DNA of 44,717 nt from an uncultured Clostridia bacterium. GTDB lineage: Bacteria; Bacillota; Clostridia; Oscillospirales; CAG-272. The notes beneath the pieces are model-generated. The model saw only the letters and a list, made by a program, of their open reading frames with translations, was not told the DNA's origin and did no database searches. A program made the translations under genes and the position numbers. Shown one piece after another: positions 9,706 through 17,753 of this stretch. Each line of letters opens with the position of its first letter. The first letter of the stretch is position 1. The DNA lies in NCBI GenBank assembly GCA_947302045.1, contig CAMYUQ010000007.1, forward strand, positions 1 through 44,717, given 5' to 3'.

Positions 9706-10806
9706 TTACCGTTTCATTTTGGGGTCGAAAGCGTCGCGCAGACCGTCGCCCACAAAGTTGAAGCCGAGAACCGCCATCACGATCAGGATACCGGCAGGCA
9801 CCCAGAGGTTGGGATAGTTTTGCAGAATATCCCGTCCGCTCGCGCCCGAGGTGGAGTTGATCATCGTACCCCACGCGGCGTAGGGGAAGGGGATGCCGAG
9901 ACCGAGATAGGAGAGCGTCGCTTCATAGAGGATGATTCCGCCGAGCCCGAGCGTTGCCTGCACGATGAGCTGGGGCATGACGTTCGGAATGAGGTGGCGG
10001 AAGATCTTATGCCGCACCGAGATACCGGTGGCTTCGGCGGCGATCATATATTCCTGCTCGCGCAGGGAAAGGATCTGACCGCGCACGAGACGGGCGATGC
10101 CCGACCAACCGAAAACGGTGAGGATCAGCATGAGCCAATAGATCTTCTGGCGGGGCGGGATCCCCCAGCCGTCGAGCAGAGAAGCGGCGAGGAGCAGGAT
10201 GGGAAGCCCGGGCAGACAGTTGAAAATATCCACGATCCGCATGATGATCTGATCCACCCAGCCGCCGAAGTAGCCCGAGATCGAACCGATCACGGTTCCG
10301 AGCAGCATTTCGGCGAAAATGACGATGAAGGAGAGCGAGAGCGAAACGCGCCCGCCGTACATCAGACGGGTGAGGATATCATAGCCGTATTGATCGGTGC
10401 CGAGCCAGTTTTTGGAATCGGGCTTGGTTTTGCTCGAAACCTGGTAAGGATCCGAAACTTCCAGCAGGTGATAGGTGATGTTGTTGCCGTTCTCGTCCTT
10501 GTCGGTCGTCACCATATCGTGGGGGATCTTGGAGGTCACCCACTTGGAGGCGCCGGCGTTCTGGGTTTCCCCAAAGGGAGAGAAGAACGGACCGACGAAC
10601 GAGAAGAGGAAGAGCGCGAGGAGCATCGTCAGCCCCACGACCGAGAGCTTGGAGCGAAAGAACCGTTTGAGCACGAGCCGCCCGGGGCTCATGACCTTCA
10701 CGCGGTCGGCAAGGGATTCCTCCTCGGCAGTCTCTTCGAGAACCGTTTCCTCGTTGACCGTTTCCGGCTCGGAGGGGAGTTCGTTAAAACGCTTGTCTTT
10801 TTCCAT
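9706..10806 (-). CDS. oppC: Oligopeptide ABC transporter permease OppC
   Basis: A 366-residue integral membrane subunit. The start is ATG 10806, seven bases after AAAGGAGG. A TTG upstream at 10824 lies before that ribosome site. After an acidic cytoplasmic N-terminus (about 1-45) comes the OppC N-terminal transmembrane helix (KRFFRSKLSVVGL), a periplasmic loop with LGTDQYGYDILTRLMYGG, which is highly typical, and the C-terminal permease domain with an EAA-type loop (EYMIAAEATGISVRHKIFRH). It pairs with OppB to form the transmembrane channel. Confidence 0.94.
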   Translation of the reverse strand: MEKDKRFNELPSEPETVNEETVLEETAEEESLADRVKVMSPGRLVLKRFFRSKLSVVGLTMLLALFLFSFVGPFFSPFGETQNAGASKWVTSKIPHDMVTTDKDENGNNITYHLLEVSDPYQVSSKTKPDSKNWLGTDQYGYDILTRLMYGGRVSLSLSFIVIFAEMLLGTVIGSISGYFGGWVDQIIMRIVDIFNCLPGLPILLLAASLLDGWGIPPRQKIYWLMLILTVFGWSGIARLVRGQILSLREQEYMIAAEATGISVRHKIFRHLIPNVMPQLIVQATLGLGGIILYEATLSYLGLGIPFPYAAWGTMINSTSGASGRDILQNYPNLWVPAGILIVMAVLGFNFVGDGLRDAFDPKMKR

Positions 10807-10820
10807 TTTGCCGCCTCCTT

Positions 10821-11930
10821 TCAATCTCCGAGTTTGACGCGCGGGTCGACGACGGCGTACATGAGATCCGAGAAGAGAGTTCCGATCACGGTCAGAACGC
10901 TCAGGAACATATTATACGCCATAACGAAGGGAATATCGCCCTGCACGACCGCCTTATAGGCGGCTTTTCCGATTCCGTCGATGCTGAACACCGTTTCGGT
11001 GATCATCGCGCCGCCGAAGAGCCCGGGCAGGATGCCGGCGAGCATGGTGACGATCGGGATCAGGGAGTTGCGGAAAGCGTGTTTATAGATGACCGAACGC
11101 TCGCTGAGCCCTTTGGCGCGGGCGGTCCGGATGTAGTCGGCGTTGAGTACTTCGAGCATATTGGTTCGCGTGTAGCGCATGAGTCCGCCGATCGAAAGAA
11201 TGATCAGCGTCATGAGCGGCAGCACGAGGTGGTGGATGTTATCCACGAGTTTGGGAAGCCCGGAGTTCGGGTCTAAAAGCCCGGCGTAGGGGAACCATCC
11301 GAGGTCGATCGAAAAGATTTTGAGCATGAGGGCGCCGAGGAAGAAGGTCGGCAGAGAAATTCCCATCATGGCGAGAACCGTGACCGAATAGTCGAGAACG
11401 CCGTATTGTTTGGTTGCCGAAATGATCCCGAGCGGGATGGCGATGACAAATTCAAAAATCGTTGCGATCAGCGAGATCACGAAAGAGACCCCGCATTTGG
11501 AATAGATGATCCGGATCACACTCTTGGTGGAAACGGCGCGTTCGATCGTTCCGGTCGCTTCCGCCGGAATTTCGCTCGCGTTTTCGTATTTGATATATTC
11601 CGTGGATCCGTTCACGGTCAGACTGTAAAACTTTTCGGTCTTACCGCTATCCACCGAGAAGATAAAGGATTCGCCCCAGTCGCCCTGCAAAATGTTGCCG
11701 AGCCACTTGAAATAGCCCCGGACAGGGGAAACGTCCAGCCCGTAGGTATTTTCCATGCGCTCCACAGACGCTTCCACCTCGCCGGTGCTGTCCTGCGCGA
11801 GCTGCATGGCGTATTTGGCGCGCACGAAGTTATCCCCCGGTTTGACCCGGACGAGAACGTAGATGATGAGCGATACCCCGAAGAGGATCAGGACGGAAAG
11901 CAGAATCCGTTTGATGATGTATTTTATCAT
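10821..11930 (-). CDS. oppB: Oligopeptide ABC transporter permease OppB
   Basis: A 369-residue permease. ATG 11930 gives the typical N-terminus MIKYIIKRIL. A GTG at 11951 in frame would add seven residues. The EAA loop is DYIRTARAKGLSERSVIYKH, and ITETVFSIDGIGKAAYKAV is the usual OppB C-terminal segment. About 120 residues between the first helix and the permease core form an enlarged extracellular loop. Translation start is odd: the only SD-like bases (AGGG) lie at the base of a 14-bp hairpin just upstream, so initiation may depend on opening that hairpin. Confidence 0.93.
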   Translation of the reverse strand: MIKYIIKRILLSVLILFGVSLIIYVLVRVKPGDNFVRAKYAMQLAQDSTGEVEASVERMENTYGLDVSPVRGYFKWLGNILQGDWGESFIFSVDSGKTEKFYSLTVNGSTEYIKYENASEIPAEATGTIERAVSTKSVIRIIYSKCGVSFVISLIATIFEFVIAIPLGIISATKQYGVLDYSVTVLAMMGISLPTFFLGALMLKIFSIDLGWFPYAGLLDPNSGLPKLVDNIHHLVLPLMTLIILSIGGLMRYTRTNMLEVLNADYIRTARAKGLSERSVIYKHAFRNSLIPIVTMLAGILPGLFGGAMITETVFSIDGIGKAAYKAVVQGDIPFVMAYNMFLSVLTVIGTLFSDLMYAVVDPRVKLGD

Positions 11931-11943
11931 AATCGGGAAAGAA

Positions 11944-11976
11944 CCCTGCACGGCTCGGCGTGCGAGCCGTGCAGGG
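11944..11976 (-). promoter_or_regulatory. Intercistronic 14-bp hairpin between oppA and oppB
   Basis: CCCTGCACGGCTCG (11944-11957) pairs perfectly with CGAGCCGTGCAGGG (11963-11976) across a 5-nt loop. On the transcript it stands between the oppA stop and the oppB start, 13 nt before ATG, and is not followed by a T-run. This suits an mRNA-stabilising or translation-limiting element that raises binding protein over permease, as known for other ABC importers. Confidence 0.75.
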
Positions 11977-12018
11977 GAGAAAATCCTTTCGTTTTTTTAG
12001 AAAACGTTCAAAGGGAAA

Positions 12019-14700
12019 TTACGCTTGCTTGAAGGAAACCTTCCAGATCTGCGCGAGCGGGCCCCAATACGGAGTGATGTTCGGGGAGAGGGTGGTCGCG
12101 TCGATGATCTCGTTGTTGTAAGCGAACATATTCTTTCTCTGGTAGGTCGGAAGCTCGATGTTGAGCTGCGCCAGAACTTCGAGCGCCTTCTGGTAGATCG
12201 GTGCTCTCTCTTCGGCGGACATATAGGTCAGACCTTCCTCGATCAGCTGTGCCAGATAGTCAAGGGCAGCGGTCTGGGTCATCTCAACGGTCGTGCCGTC
12301 CAGCTTCACCACTTCGATCGTGCCGAGAGTCGCGTCGTTTCCGTTGTCATGCAGATACTTGATACCGTTGGAAGTGACCGATTCAGCGGAAGACAGATAG
12401 TGGTAAACCTGATACATATCCGGGTCGGCGGTAGAGTTCCATGCAAGTGCGTAAACCGCAACTGCGCTCTTCTTGATGTTGGCGATCAGCGAGGTGTCAA
12501 CCTTGATGTTGGCTTCAACGCCGATGGTAGCGAGCAGTTCCTGCGCGCGCAGGAAGATGCCGCCTGCCGGGTGATCCTTTGCTTCGGAAGGAAGCGTGAA
12601 GGTGAACGCCGGAACGTCGGTGAATTTACCGGTTGCCTCGTCGTAGGTGTAACCTGCCAGCTTGAATTCCGCGATCGCGGTTGCGAGCGTATCGTCAAAC
12701 GGATAGATCGCGGTCGCGTTTTCGGGATAAGCCCAGGAGACCTGCGTCTGCGAACGGTAGATCACTTCTGCCAGACCTTCCGGATAGTAGTCTTTCATCT
12801 TGTTCTGATCAAAGACAGAGGTCAGCGCGATCCGGGTGTGGATGTTATCCAGATTCGGAGCGGCGGGGTTGATGCAGATGTAGCCGTAACCGTTGTTGTC
12901 CACGAGGAGCGAGGTCAGCTTGGTTTCCTTCGCGATGTCGGCAACGACGTCACCGTCTGCGGAAGGAGTTGCGTAGTCAACGTCGCCGGCTTTCAGCGCG
13001 TTGAATTCGCTGCCGCCTTCGATGACTTTGAGGTAAACGTTCTTGATGAGCGCGTTGGTGACGGTATCGTCGCCGAGCGTGTAGTGATAGTCGTTGCGAA
13101 TGAGGGTCACGCCGTCGCCGTCCGCCTTGACGAACTTATAGGAGCCGGCGCCCGCGGGAGCGGAGTCGAGCGTGTGCAGATGTGCCATGAACGCTTCGTT
13201 GTTCAGCTCCACGCCGTAGTTCACCATTGCACCTGCGGTGTAGGTGTAGCCGGCGGTGTAGTATGCCTTCGGAGCGACCGTGATGGTCAGATCGAGAACG
13301 GCCTTCGGGTTCTGCTTGTTCAGGATCATGACGAAGGTTTCGTGTTCTTCGCCGTTCACCGTCTTCGTGCCCTTGCGCAAACCTGCGATGTTCGGGATAA
13401 CGGCAGCGGTACCGAACTGTGCAACGAACGCTTCTTCAACGGGAGAGAGCAGCGTAACGGTGGCTTTCTCGGTATCGTCGAGGTTGAAGTATTCGGTTGC
13501 GTAGTCGACGCCGTGAATGTAAGCATTGGTCAGTTCATAAACGTAGTCGTCAATGGTAATGGCTTCCACGTTGTATTCTTTTCCGGAAGCGCCGAAGAAG
13601 CTGTTTTCGAAATCGGCGACCGTTGCGTCAACGTATTTGCCCTCATCCAGAACGAAGTAGGTTTCTTCTTCGTCAAAAGCTTCGGTGTTTGCTTTATAGG
13701 TGATCACCTGCGTATAGTAGGTGGTTCCGGCGGCGAATTCGGTCAGATCGGCTGCCGCAGCGTAATCTTCGCCGTCTTTCGTGAAGTAGGTCTCTTCCGC
13801 GTTGAATGCGGTTTCCGCCGCAACCTCAACGTAGTTGATTTCATCGATTACATAGTAGTCCACGCCTGCTTTGAATCCGGTCGGTGCGAAGTTGCCGAAT
13901 CCCCAGAGACTCATACCGAACGCAACTTCTCTGCCGGTGTTGCCCGTGACGTCGGCAATGGCCCATTCCGGATAGAAGTAAGATTTCACGTAGTCTGCGT
14001 ATTTGGTGTTGACGTAGTCCACGATCGACTGCGCGAACGCTTTGAGCTGCGTGCCCATGGTCGTCCAGTAGAAGTTGTACTGCTCTTCGGTCACTTCCTC
14101 GGATGCCACATAGGCGTCCGGTCCCATTTTCAGAGCTGCCGATGCGGCTGCCGCGATGGCATCGTAGCCGGCAACCTGCGTCCGGTAGTCGTTCAGACCG
14201 AGGATCGGCAGGGTGTAGAAGGTGGAAGAACCGGTGTAGGCAGGATCCAGGAAGACGTACCAGTTGAAGAGAACGTCGTCCGCGGTGATGGCGGTTCCGT
14301 CGCTGAATTTGGCTCCGTTTTTCAGAACCACTTCGTAAACGACGTAGTTGCCCTCTTCGTAGGTGTCCTTCTTGGCGAGCGTCTCGAGATTATCGGTGTA
14401 GAAAATCTCGTAGCTCAGTCCGACGGTGTCGTACTGGTTGCCGGCAACGATCGAGCCGTCCCGCTCCATCGTCGTCAATCCGACGTTCACCATTCCGACC
14501 ACGTCGCCGTCGTAGGCGCTGGAATAGAAGAACGGGTTGAACACACCGTCGAACGTGCTTTCCTGAATAATCAGAGTTCTGGTTTCATTCAGCGGTTCAG
14601 CGGTTTCCTGGTTGTCGTTGCTCTTCTTTTTGCAGGAAGCCATGACACCGAGCACCATGGTCAGCGCGAGAAGGACGACAAGAATTTTCTTGAAACGCAT
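12019..14700 (-). CDS. oppA: Oligopeptide-binding lipoprotein OppA (SBP family 5), enlarged
   Basis: An 893-residue family 5 solute-binding lipoprotein. ATG 14700 lies behind AGGAGG and starts a signal peptide with lipobox GVMASC (Cys23). The N-lobe has FNPFFYSSAYDGDVV and the segment LKNGAKFSDGTAITADDVLFNW, and the C-lobe has IHTRIALTSVFDQNKMKDY, all typical of the family. It captures peptides for OppBCDF at the outer face of the membrane. The family is usually 520-620 residues. The excess includes about residues 277-377, where repeats of the form ETYF-x-x-D-x-x-x-Y-V-x-A occur at least twice. Codon use is slightly less GC-biased than in neighbours. Confidence 0.9.
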   Translation of the reverse strand: MRFKKILVVLLALTMVLGVMASCKKKSNDNQETAEPLNETRTLIIQESTFDGVFNPFFYSSAYDGDVVGMVNVGLTTMERDGSIVAGNQYDTVGLSYEIFYTDNLETLAKKDTYEEGNYVVYEVVLKNGAKFSDGTAITADDVLFNWYVFLDPAYTGSSTFYTLPILGLNDYRTQVAGYDAIAAAASAALKMGPDAYVASEEVTEEQYNFYWTTMGTQLKAFAQSIVDYVNTKYADYVKSYFYPEWAIADVTGNTGREVAFGMSLWGFGNFAPTGFKAGVDYYVIDEINYVEVAAETAFNAEETYFTKDGEDYAAAADLTEFAAGTTYYTQVITYKANTEAFDEEETYFVLDEGKYVDATVADFENSFFGASGKEYNVEAITIDDYVYELTNAYIHGVDYATEYFNLDDTEKATVTLLSPVEEAFVAQFGTAAVIPNIAGLRKGTKTVNGEEHETFVMILNKQNPKAVLDLTITVAPKAYYTAGYTYTAGAMVNYGVELNNEAFMAHLHTLDSAPAGAGSYKFVKADGDGVTLIRNDYHYTLGDDTVTNALIKNVYLKVIEGGSEFNALKAGDVDYATPSADGDVVADIAKETKLTSLLVDNNGYGYICINPAAPNLDNIHTRIALTSVFDQNKMKDYYPEGLAEVIYRSQTQVSWAYPENATAIYPFDDTLATAIAEFKLAGYTYDEATGKFTDVPAFTFTLPSEAKDHPAGGIFLRAQELLATIGVEANIKVDTSLIANIKKSAVAVYALAWNSTADPDMYQVYHYLSSAESVTSNGIKYLHDNGNDATLGTIEVVKLDGTTVEMTQTAALDYLAQLIEEGLTYMSAEERAPIYQKALEVLAQLNIELPTYQRKNMFAYNNEIIDATTLSPNITPYWGPLAQIWKVSFKQA

Positions 14701-14778
14701 TTTCAAATTTCCTCCTTTTTTTATGGTTTTCAAGAATGGTTTATGAACAGGGGCTTTGCCCCGGTCATACGGGAAAAT

Positions 14779-16737
14779 TTATGCTTCCACGTCGGCGGCA
14801 AGCTTGCGCACCGTGATCTGGATATATCCGCTCTCGGGGAAATGATCGCAGTCGAACACGGAGGTGCATCCGGACGCGGTGACCTCGCCCACCGCAACCA
14901 GATCGCCGAAGGTATAGCGATAGGTGAATTTGCTTGTGTTGGAGAAATCCGCCCCTGCCGCCGGAGAAATCGTGAGTTCAACGCGGCAGTCCTCCACCGT
15001 GGAGGCGGTTTCGCCCTGTTCTTTTCCGATCAGCCCGGAAGCGATCAGCGAATAGGTCTTGTTGGAGGCCGTTGCGGGGCTCTTGGCGGCCTTGTTGCAG
15101 GTCACGCTCCCGACCAGACGCAAGCCCGAGATCTTCGCGCCCGCGGCAACAGGGATCGGCGCCGCGATCACGCTGATGCCCGCGTTATCCTGCTGCTCCG
15201 ACGTCGGCGTCAGTTTCAGGTTGAAGTTGGAGATCGTTTTGCCGAACGAGAGGATCTCGCCGGTGAAGACCTGCTTATCGGTCAGCCCGAACAGCGAAGA
15301 TTTTCCGCCCAGATCCAGGTCTTCCACGATCAGATATTTGCCCGCCGGGTTCTTCCCAATCTCGGTCAGCCCGCCGACGGAAACGATCCGCACGTAAGTG
15401 CCCTCCACGTACCACGCGTAGAGATCCAGCGCGGTCGTTCCGTCCGGGAAGACGTCGACAGCGAAATCCCAGGGATCGTAACGATCCGCGGATTTGCTCC
15501 ACGCAACGAAGGTATGCCCGGCGTAAAGCGGCACGATCTCCTTGCGCCCGATGGTTTCCCCGGCGCGCAGATAGACCTTTGTGCGGTTGTCGTCCAGCAG
15601 TTTCGTCGTCGCTTCGTCGGTCTGCCCGGTTCCGTTCTCGTAATGATAGCGGACGGTCAGCATCTTCTCCCAGTGCGCGTAAAGGTGCAGAACGTATTTC
15701 TCACCGTCCCACTGGCACTTGTCCTGCGTGACGTGATCGTTTGCAAAATCCCAATAGTCCGCCGCCATTTCGTAGCGGGTCATCTCTGCGGTGGAATCTC
15801 CGGTGAAGACGTACCGCGCGACGACCGCGTAATGCGGCAGCTCGGCGTCGTCCGCCCCTGCTTTGACGTAATTTCCGTCCTTTTCCACGTAGTCGCCGTC
15901 CGCGTCGGCTTCAAAAAGGTCGAACAGGGAAACGTATCCCGAAACCAGCGCGAAGCGGTCAAGCCCCGCGTCCGAATCCTCGGCGGGCAGATAGCGGTAG
16001 TCATAGCGCGGAAAACCGGCAAAGAGGAGCTGCTCCTCCTCGGTCAGGTTTGCCGTCTTCTGGTAGCCGCTGAGTTCCTCGGCGGCGGATTTGGTGTAAA
16101 CTTTCGTCGCGTAAGCGTCGGCGTAGATCTGCCGCATGGCGTCGTCGTCGATCTCTGCGTAGTCGTTTTCGCTGTTGCAGATATAGAATCCCGGCGCGAC
16201 CGTGAGGAGCGGATTGTTCTCTTCGTCAAAGGTCGGCACGAGCAGAACGTAGGTATCCGGCTCTGCTCCGGCTTCGGCAGACGACGGCTCCATATAAATA
16301 TAAATGTAGGATCCGGTCTCGTCCGCTGTCGGCTTGTAGACGTAGGTGCCGTCGCTCTTTGCCTCAAACGTCCCGTAGCCGTCCCCGACGTCGAGTTTGA
16401 GGCGCGAACCGTTCGCCGACGCGGTGTATTCCGCGGAGGTATACCACCCGACCAGGTTGTAGCCCTGCCGCATGGCAAGCCCGAGCGAGGAAACGGTGTA
16501 CTGGTTGGCTTCATATTGGGTAGGGTAATCCGGAATTTTACTGCCCGGATCGCAGAACAGCCGGCGCGTCGTCGTCGTTTTGTTGCCGAGAACGCCGCCG
16601 TTGCCGTCGTAGATGACCAGATACATTCCGGACGTATCGATCTCGGTGCTCTTTGCACAACCGCCGAGCGTTGCCCCCAGAGCCGCCAGTATGAGAATCA
16701 GCCCCAGGATCGGGAGCAGTCGTTTGATCAGTTTCAT
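14779..16737 (-). CDS. Surface lipoprotein with InlB/Flg_new-type repeats and a GLUG-like C-terminus
   Basis: A 652-residue predicted lipoprotein. ATG 16737 follows GAGGT and opens a signal peptide with lipobox TLGGC (Cys27). Two or three Listeria-Bacteroides (Flg_new) type repeats are visible: the first begins YLVIYDGNGG and ends GYNLVGWYTSAEY, another runs from VRYHYENGTG to GHTFVAWSKS. From about residue 480 the sequence changes to a GLUG-like pattern (LTEIGKNPAGKYLIVEDLDL, then a phrase on F-G-K-T-I-S-N-F) as in beta-helical adhesins. It is first in the opp operon, 78 nt before oppA. It may bind surface material or peptides for the transporter, or only share a promoter. Confidence 0.82.
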   Translation of the reverse strand: MKLIKRLLPILGLILILAALGATLGGCAKSTEIDTSGMYLVIYDGNGGVLGNKTTTTRRLFCDPGSKIPDYPTQYEANQYTVSSLGLAMRQGYNLVGWYTSAEYTASANGSRLKLDVGDGYGTFEAKSDGTYVYKPTADETGSYIYIYMEPSSAEAGAEPDTYVLLVPTFDEENNPLLTVAPGFYICNSENDYAEIDDDAMRQIYADAYATKVYTKSAAEELSGYQKTANLTEEEQLLFAGFPRYDYRYLPAEDSDAGLDRFALVSGYVSLFDLFEADADGDYVEKDGNYVKAGADDAELPHYAVVARYVFTGDSTAEMTRYEMAADYWDFANDHVTQDKCQWDGEKYVLHLYAHWEKMLTVRYHYENGTGQTDEATTKLLDDNRTKVYLRAGETIGRKEIVPLYAGHTFVAWSKSADRYDPWDFAVDVFPDGTTALDLYAWYVEGTYVRIVSVGGLTEIGKNPAGKYLIVEDLDLGGKSSLFGLTDKQVFTGEILSFGKTISNFNLKLTPTSEQQDNAGISVIAAPIPVAAGAKISGLRLVGSVTCNKAAKSPATASNKTYSLIASGLIGKEQGETASTVEDCRVELTISPAAGADFSNTSKFTYRYTFGDLVAVGEVTASGCTSVFDCDHFPESGYIQITVRKLAADVEA

Positions 16738-16780
16738 AATGACCTCGCGGAACCATAATAGGTGATGTAAAGAAATTTTC

Positions 16781-16825
16781 AAGGGGCGCGCCCCTTCGCT
16801 CTTTTTTGCGCTTTCGCGCAAAAAA
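16781..16825. repeat. Two adjacent palindromes in the leader of the lipoprotein-opp operon
   Basis: AAGGGGCGCGCCCCTT (16781-16796) is a perfect 16-base palindrome. Next to it TTTTTTGCGC (16802-16811) pairs with GCGCAAAAAA (16816-16825) across TTTC. Both lie between the minus-strand promoter at 16901-16929 and the first gene, so they would be transcribed in the 5' leader. The rest of the 342-base gap (16738-17079) is AT-rich and holds two promoters. Confidence 0.7.
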
Positions 16826-16900
16826 TGAATCCCTGCATCGCTGTGTTTTTTGCAAAAGAGAAGATTGTTACTTCTTTCACAAAATCCGATACTTCAAAGT

Positions 16901-16929
16901 ATTTTACCATAAAACCGGAAACTTGTCAA
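16901..16929 (-). promoter_or_regulatory. Promoter of the lipoprotein-opp operon
   Basis: On the minus strand TTGACA (16929-16924), a 17-base spacer, then TAAAAT (16906-16901). This is a near-consensus housekeeping promoter. The leader to the lipoprotein start is about 155 nt. Confidence 0.85.
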
Positions 16930-16988
16930 CCTTATTTTGTATATTTTTCGGTTGATTTTTGAATTTTCCTGAATTTTACGGGAAAATA

Positions 16989-17017
16989 TTGACAATTTTC
17001 CACAAAAATAGTATAAT
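16989..17017 (+). promoter_or_regulatory. Promoter of the 17.1-kb membrane protein pair
   Basis: TTGACA (16989-16994), 17 bases, TATAAT (17012-17017): an exact consensus. It is divergent from the opp operon promoter, 60 bases away. Confidence 0.9.
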
Positions 17018-17079
17018 AGGAGTTGGAAAAACAAAATAAAGAATAAGAACTATTCTAAAAAGGAGCAGAAAAAACGGGA

Positions 17080-17553
17080 ATGAAGAAACGGCTGTATGAC
17101 TTTTCGGCGGCGTTGGCGGTATTGGCGATCGCGGCCTACGGAATGATGCTGGGGCTTTTCGGCTACACCTTTTTCGGCATGGGGCAAAAGCCGATCTTCG
17201 GGGTGGTATTCGTTTTGCTGATCGTATCCTTCCTGTTTCTGGTGTGGTATTTTGTGCTGCTTGCCGCGCGGATCGAAGAAAAGGGGATCCGGCAGGGGAG
17301 CAAGTGGATCGCGAAGGAGCATATCCAATGCCGGACGGAATACAACCTGCGGTTCCGGGAGGGGGAGATCATTCTCCGGGATAAGACGCTCGATTATATG
17401 GAGATGAACGCGAAATATCGAAAAAAGAAAGAGATCCGGGTGCAGGCGACGCCTGCGAACCTGCGCAAGCTGGGGGAATACCTCGGGCGTGCGTTGGAGA
17501 TGCCGAAGAAGCCGAAGCGCGTACGCCGGAGAGGACGGGAGGAGACGAAATGA
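17080..17553 (+). CDS. Two-pass membrane protein of unknown function
   Basis: A 157-residue protein with two hydrophobic segments (about 7-33 and 42-63) and a basic soluble tail. The tail (about 66-135) alternates strands and charged turns, which could be a small PH-like domain. It ends in a run of lysines and arginines. The start follows AAGGAG at about 17059-17064, with a longish spacer. Its stop overlaps the next gene (ATGA), so the two are coupled. No family was recognised with confidence. Confidence 0.8.
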   Translation: MKKRLYDFSAALAVLAIAAYGMMLGLFGYTFFGMGQKPIFGVVFVLLIVSFLFLVWYFVLLAARIEEKGIRQGSKWIAKEHIQCRTEYNLRFREGEIILRDKTLDYMEMNAKYRKKKEIRVQATPANLRKLGEYLGRALEMPKKPKRVRRRGREETK

Positions 17554-17741
17554 GAGAAAACGACAATCTGAAACAATGCCCGAAATGCGGATACCGGTTT
17601 GAGAGCGGGAACGAATGCCCGCGGTGCCGGTATCGGGGGTATTTTCCGATGACCGGGCGACAGATCCGTCGGATCAAATGGATCCTCTATCCGATCCTGC
17701 TCGCCGCGGCGGTAGCGATTTATTTTTGGGTCCAAAAATAA
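17550..17741 (+). CDS. Small zinc-ribbon membrane protein
   Basis: A 63-residue protein. Residues 9-27 carry C-x2-C-x11-C-x2-C (CPKCG and CPRCR), a zinc ribbon, then a basic linker and one membrane helix (about 44-61). It starts on the ATGA overlap with the previous gene. Its last seven codons and stop form the left arm and loop of a 13-bp hairpin, which probably ends transcription. Confidence 0.8.
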   Translation: MRENDNLKQCPKCGYRFESGNECPRCRYRGYFPMTGRQIRRIKWILYPILLAAAVAIYFWVQK

Positions 17742-17744
17742 ATC
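17717..17744 (+). terminator. Hairpin across the stop codon of the zinc-ribbon gene
   Basis: GATTTATTTTTGG (17717-17729) pairs perfectly with CCAAAAATAAATC (17732-17744). The stem is AT-rich and has no T-run after it, so termination is possible but not certain. Confidence 0.5.
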
Positions 17745-17753
17745 AGGTAAGAA

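Noticed and set aside
12025..16758. Open frame of 1577 codons on the plus strand, opposite oppA and the lipoprotein gene
   Set aside because: It is antisense to two genes with clear signal peptides, ribosome sites and family motifs. Its product is His/Arg/Val-rich without domains. Long antisense frames are common in GC-rich genes.
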